A stretch of 15,570 nucleotides of DNA, taken from assembly GCA_030645955.1 (NCBI GenBank), contig JAUSMR010000200.1, positions 1-15,570 on the forward strand, in the 5' to 3' direction. The stretch's first letter is position 1, and each line of letters begins with the position of its first letter. This stretch comes from Gallionella sp. Lineage in GTDB: Bacteria; Pseudomonadota; Gammaproteobacteria; Burkholderiales; Gallionellaceae. The translations under genes and the position numbers were made by a program. Of the stretch, positions 13,078-15,570 are shown in pieces. The notes beneath the pieces are model-generated. The model ran no database searches. It was not told the origin of the DNA and saw only the letters and a list, made by a program, of their open reading frames with translations.

Positions 13078-13764
13078 TTATGCAGTCAGACTGGCCTGCT
13101 CGACACGGATACCGGCGCCCATGGTGCTGGAGATGGATACCTTTCTCAGGTACACCCCCTTGGATGCAGCCGGTTTGGCCTTGTTCAGCGCGTCGACCAG
13201 TGCCAGCAGGTTTTCGCGCAATGCTTCCGGCGCGAACGAAGCACGGCCGATGGTGCACTGCACGATACCGTTCTTGTCGGTACGGTACTGCACCTGACCA
13301 GCCTTGGCGTTCTTCACCGCACCCGCCACATCGGCGGACACCGTGCCCACCTTGGGATTAGGCATCAAGCCGCGCGGGCCGAGAATCTGGCCCAATTGCC
13401 CGACCAGACGCATTGCATCAGGGCTGGCAATCAGCACGTCAAAGTTCAGGTTGCCGCCCTTGATGGATTCGGCCAAATCTTCGAAACCGACGATGTCCGC
13501 ACCGGCGGCCTTGGCCTCTTCGGCCTTCGCGCCCTGCGCGAATACTGCCACGCGCACAGTTTTACCGGTACCCTTGGGCAATACCACGGAACCGCGCACC
13601 AATTGGTCCGACTTGCGCGCGTCAATGCCGAGGTTAATCGCAATATCGATAGACTCATCGAACTTCGCCACGGCAGTTTCTTTAACCAGGTTCAGCGCAT
13701 CGTTCAGGGGATACAGCTTGTTGCGATCAATCTTGGCCGCAATTGTTTTATAACGTTTGGACAT
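13078..13764 (-). CDS. rplA: 50S ribosomal protein L1
   Basis: L1 (228 aa; E. coli 234) forms the mobile L1 stalk that helps release deacylated tRNA from the E site. In E. coli it also represses translation of the rplK-rplA mRNA. The hallmark [20 protein letters not shown] lies in the middle of the protein, followed by the C-terminal domain I half with GASFAPE-like [13 protein letters not shown]. The ATG 13762-13764 begins one base after the rplK TAA, with GGAGG inside the rplK end, so the two genes are translationally coupled. Confidence 0.98.
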   Translation of the reverse strand: MSKRYKTIAAKIDRNKLYPLNDALNLVKETAVAKFDESIDIAINLGIDARKSDQLVRGSVVLPKGTGKTVRVAVFAQGAKAEEAKAAGADIVGFEDLAESIKGGNLNFDVLIASPDAMRLVGQLGQILGPRGLMPNPKVGTVSADVAGAVKNAKAGQVQYRTDKNGIVQCTIGRASFAPEALRENLLALVDALNKAKPAASKGVYLRKVSISSTMGAGIRVEQASLTA

Positions 13765-13765
13765 G

Positions 13766-14197
13766 TTATACGCCCTCCACGGTAATGCCCATGCTGCGCG
13801 CGCTGCCTGCGATGGTGCGCACTGCGGCGTCCATATCTGCAGCGGTCAGATCCGGCATCTTGGTTGTTGCGATTTCTTCCGCTTGCTTGCGGGTCAGCTT
13901 GCCTACCTTGTCGGTGTGCGGCGTTTTACTGCCCTTTTGCACACCGGCAGCCTTCTTGATCAGAATGGTCGCTGGCGGAGTCTTCATGATGAAGGTGAAA
14001 CTCTTGTCCGCAAAAGCAGTGATCACCACCGGAATCGGCAAGCCTGGTTCAACACCCTGAGTTTGCGCGTTAAACGCTTTGCAGAACTCCATGATATTCA
14101 AACCGCGCTGACCCAATGCCGGGCCAATCGGCGGACTTGGATTTGCTTTGCCCGCAGGCACTTGCAGCTTGATATAGCCGACAACTTTTTTTGCCAT
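13766..14197 (-). CDS. rplK: 50S ribosomal protein L11
   Basis: L11 (143 aa; E. coli 142) binds the GTPase-associated region of 23S rRNA, supports factor-dependent GTP hydrolysis and is needed for RelA activation; it is the target region of thiostrepton. The N-terminal domain shows [20 protein letters not shown] (12-31), with the conserved proline-rich stretch. The C-terminal RNA-binding domain has the [14 protein letters not shown] segment. The ATG 14195-14197 has a strong GAGGAG 7 nt upstream. The 135-bp spacer before it carries a hairpin and a heptad array. Confidence 0.98.
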   Translation of the reverse strand: MAKKVVGYIKLQVPAGKANPSPPIGPALGQRGLNIMEFCKAFNAQTQGVEPGLPIPVVITAFADKSFTFIMKTPPATILIKKAAGVQKGSKTPHTDKVGKLTRKQAEEIATTKMPDLTAADMDAAVRTIAGSARSMGITVEGV

Positions 14198-14225
14198 GTC
14201 ACTACTCCTCTTCAGTGGGTTAAAC

Positions 14226-14250
14226 GCATACCGCTGTTACTCCGGTACGC
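14226..14250 (-). promoter_or_regulatory. Hairpin in the rplK leader (candidate L1 feedback site)
   Basis: GCGTACCG and CGGTATGC (minus strand; 14243-14250 with 14226-14233) form an 8-bp stem with one G-U pair and a 9-nt loop, ending 28 nt upstream of the rplK ATG. In E. coli the L1 protein represses rplK-rplA by binding the leader at this place. No sequence match to the L1 target was verified, so the role is inferred from position only. Confidence 0.35.
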
Positions 14251-14283
14251 TCCCCGTTAAAAAACAATTACCGCTCTTCCACT

Positions 14284-14325
14284 CAGTCCTGAGTCCAGAA
14301 TCCTAAATCCTGGATCCTTAGTCCT
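14284..14325. repeat. Six-unit heptad array in the nusG-rplK spacer
   Basis: TCC occurs at 14287, 14294, 14301, 14308, 14315 and 14322, exactly every 7 nt. This gives six heptads of form NRRTCCT (one ends in A) over 42 bp. The plus-strand units are CAGTCCT, GAGTCCA, GAATCCT, AAATCCT, GGATCCT and TAGTCCT. Unlike the other two arrays there is no long inverted partner, only the short dyad ACTCAG-TC-CTGAGT at 14281-14294. It ends 7 bp from the nusG stop codon. Confidence 0.8.
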
Positions 14326-14332
14326 GTATTTT

Positions 14333-14866
14333 TCAGGCCTTTTCGACCTGGCCGAAATCCAGCTCTACCGGTGTCGAGCGGCCAAAGATGGTCACTGCCA
14401 CGCGAATTTTATTCTTGTCGTAGTTAACATCTTCAACCGACCCGTTGAAATCAGTGAATGGCCCATCTTTGACACGCACCAGCTCACCCACCTCAAACAG
14501 CACTTTAGGCCTTGGTTTTTCAACACCCGCCTGCATTTGCTGCATGATATTCTGCACTTCTTTTTCGCTGATCGGCGTAGGTTTCATCGCCGATCCCCCC
14601 AGAAAACCGGTCACTTTGGGAGTGCTCTTCACCAGGTGCCAGGTCTCATCAGTCATTTCCATTTCGACCAACACATAACCGGGAAAAAATTTGCGTTCCG
14701 TAATGCTCTTTTGCCCGGCCTTCAGCTCCACCACCTCCTCGACCGGAACCAGAATCTGGCCAAATTTATCCTGCATTCCATCGCGCTGAATACGCTCGAT
14801 TAATGCGCGCTGCACACTTTTTTCAAACTGCGAGTACGTATGAACAACATACCAATGCATGGCCAT
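14333..14866 (-). CDS. nusG: Transcription termination/antitermination factor NusG
   Basis: NusG (177 aa from the chosen start) binds RNA polymerase through its N-terminal domain, promoting processive elongation. Its C-terminal KOW domain contacts Rho or ribosomal protein S10. The N-terminus [19 protein letters not shown], the core [15 protein letters not shown] (58-72) and the KOW segment [16 protein letters not shown] (127-142) are typical. The ATG 14864-14866 overlaps the secE stop as TGATG, with GGGGTGAG just upstream, so translation is coupled. A GTG one codon earlier and an ATG two codons later are possible alternatives. Confidence 0.97.
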   Translation of the reverse strand: MAMHWYVVHTYSQFEKSVQRALIERIQRDGMQDKFGQILVPVEEVVELKAGQKSITERKFFPGYVLVEMEMTDETWHLVKSTPKVTGFLGGSAMKPTPISEKEVQNIMQQMQAGVEKPRPKVLFEVGELVRVKDGPFTDFNGSVEDVNYDKNKIRVAVTIFGRSTPVELDFGQVEKA

Positions 14867-15213
14867 CACTCACCCCGTCCCATCAGTTTATTCACTAACA
14901 TCATCAGGCTGGCATCCACCGTCCACAAAAACAGCGCCATCACAATTGCAAACAAAATCACCACGCCGGTGGTTTGCAGCGTTTCCTTGCGCGACGGCCA
15001 AACTACACGCTTTGCCTCGGCAACAGAATCTTTACCAAAAGTAAAAAAACGTTTGCCAGGGTCACTGGTCCATGCCACCACTGCAGCCAGCAACAAGCCA
15101 ACCAGCACCGAAGCCAGTCTTAGCACTGCCGCGCTGTCGTGCAAGTAATAAAAGCCTGCGATGCCTGCTACTACCAGCAGAAAGGCAATGACCAACTTGA
15201 TTTTGTCTACCAT
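14866..15213 (-). CDS. secE: Protein translocase subunit SecE
   Basis: SecE (115 aa) is the inner-membrane clamp subunit of the SecYEG translocon. It has three predicted membrane segments (about 7-24, 30-49 and 82-103), the arrangement seen in E. coli and relatives rather than the single-span short form. The conserved cytoplasmic amphipathic region [18 protein letters not shown] (65-82) precedes the essential third segment. The ATG 15211-15213 has GGAA about 9 nt upstream. It follows tRNA-Trp by only 35 bp with no obvious promoter, so it is probably expressed from the tuf-tRNA transcript after tRNA processing, and it overlaps nusG downstream. Confidence 0.96.
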   Translation of the reverse strand: MVDKIKLVIAFLLVVAGIAGFYYLHDSAAVLRLASVLVGLLLAAVVAWTSDPGKRFFTFGKDSVAEAKRVVWPSRKETLQTTGVVILFAIVMALFLWTVDASLMMLVNKLMGRGE

Positions 15214-15248
15214 GCGCGATTATTCCATTCAACTTTAACTTGCTTTTT

Positions 15249-15324
15249 TGGCAGGCCAGGAGGGTCTCGAACCCCCAACCCTCGGTTTTGGAGACCGATA
15301 CTCTACCAATTGAGCTACTGGCCT
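15249..15324 (-). tRNA. tRNA-Trp (anticodon CCA)
   Basis: A complete 76-nt cloverleaf. The acceptor stem AGGCCAG pairs with CTGGCCT and is followed by discriminator G and an encoded CCA. The D arm contains TAGCTCAATTGGTAGAG. The anticodon stem TCGGT/ACCGA holds loop CTCCAAA with anticodon CCA, and the T arm has GGTTCGA. Its position between tuf and secE is the common arrangement in betaproteobacteria. Confidence 0.98.
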
Positions 15325-15329
15325 AAATA

Positions 15330-15424
15330 CAGTTATTAGTTATTAGTCGCTAGTTTTTAGTTGGCGTTGTCCGCTGCGCGGGTTTTGCTTTTACTAACAA
15401 CTAACGACTTACGTCTAACAACTG
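15330..15424. repeat. Heptad-repeat inverted element between tuf and tRNA-Trp
   Basis: The left arm (15330-15361) is built of heptads TAGTNNN, with TAG at 15337, 15344, 15351 and 15358 and a CAG at 15330. The right arm (15393-15424) is its imperfect reverse complement, 25 of 32 positions matching, and keeps the same 7-nt period. The 31-nt centre holds a small GC stem CCGC-TGC-GCGG (15371-15381). The whole fills most of the 105-bp spacer. No T-run follows in the transcription direction, so it is not a typical terminator. Confidence 0.8.
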
Positions 15425-15429
15425 GTTCT

Positions 15430-15570
15430 TTACTCGATAATCTTTGCAACCACACCGGCACCGACGGTACGACCGCCTTCACGAATCGCGAAGCGCAATC
15501 CTTCTTCCATCGCGATCGGGTTGATCAGGTTGACGGTAATACTGACGTTGTCGCCCGGCATCACCATTTC
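15430..15570 (-). CDS. tuf: Elongation factor Tu, C-terminal part (gene starts beyond the right edge)
   Basis: The last 46 codons and TAA stop of a second EF-Tu gene. The visible residues include [20 protein letters not shown] and end in the conserved [17 protein letters not shown] of domain III, which helps contact aminoacyl-tRNA. It is followed by tRNA-Trp and secE, the usual tufB position. It is in the same orientation as the tuf copy at the left edge; the two are probably near-identical, but they do not overlap in this window, so that cannot be checked here. Confidence 0.97.
   Translation of the reverse strand, partial: EMVMPGDNVSITVNLINPIAMEEGLRFAIREGGRTVGAGVVAKIIE

Noticed and set aside
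15139..15339. Small plus-strand frame (66 aa) containing GGSRTPNPRFWRP
   Set aside because: It is the antisense translation of tRNA-Trp, a type of false small protein that tRNA genes readily generate.
15330..15424. Inverted repeat after tuf as an intrinsic terminator
   Set aside because: The stem is AT-rich and imperfect and no T-run follows on the transcribed strand.

Overview
The window is a conserved housekeeping block, about 15.5 kb of ribosomal-protein, RNA polymerase and translation-factor genes, all transcribed from the minus strand (right to left as numbered). In transcription order it holds: the 3' end of tuf (EF-Tu), tRNA-Trp(CCA), secE, nusG, rplK, rplA, rplJ, rplL, rpoB, rpoC, rpsL, rpsG, fusA, and the 5' end of a second tuf. 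Gene order, protein lengths and sequence style (RpoB 1358 aa, RpoC 1411 aa with E. coli numbering kept at the catalytic site, three-segment SecE, tRNA-Trp between tufB and secE) point to a betaproteobacterium, perhaps of the Nitrosomonadales/Gallionellaceae type. The genus is a guess; nothing in the window proves it.

Layout: positions 15570-13078 carry the tuf/tRNA-Trp/secE-nusG/rplKA part. Positions 13077-7692 carry the rplJ leader, rplJL, a hairpin-rich rplL-rpoB spacer and rpoB, and rpoC fills 7608-3373. A clear intrinsic terminator (3310-3354) follows rpoC. A good promoter candidate (3280-3307) lies directly behind it and would start the str operon rpsL-rpsG-fusA-tuf. The genes supply the transcription core enzyme (RpoB, RpoC), its elongation factor (NusG), a translocon subunit (SecE), ribosomal stalk and L1/L11 proteins, two decoding/head proteins of the small subunit (S12, S7) and the two elongation GTPases. 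Feedback control is expected through leader RNAs: the L10 leader upstream of rplJ is the best supported, and a hairpin upstream of rplK is a candidate L1 site. No gene-free stretch exceeds 300 bases; the longest is 242 bp upstream of rplJ.

The coding part is ordinary and I see no novel protein system. What is unusual is in the spacers. Three of them contain low-complexity DNA with a strict 7-nt period, each with a different consensus: AGGANNN between rpoB and rpoC, RRTCCTN (TCC every 7 nt) between nusG and rplK, and TAGTNNN between tuf and tRNA-Trp. In two of the three, the heptad array is repeated in inverted orientation around a GC-clamped centre, so the spacer can fold into a long hairpin. 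A vestigial pair of heptads also precedes rpoB. These look like one class of heptad-built repeat element inserted or grown in the spacers of an essential operon, and they are the main thing here deserving a second look.
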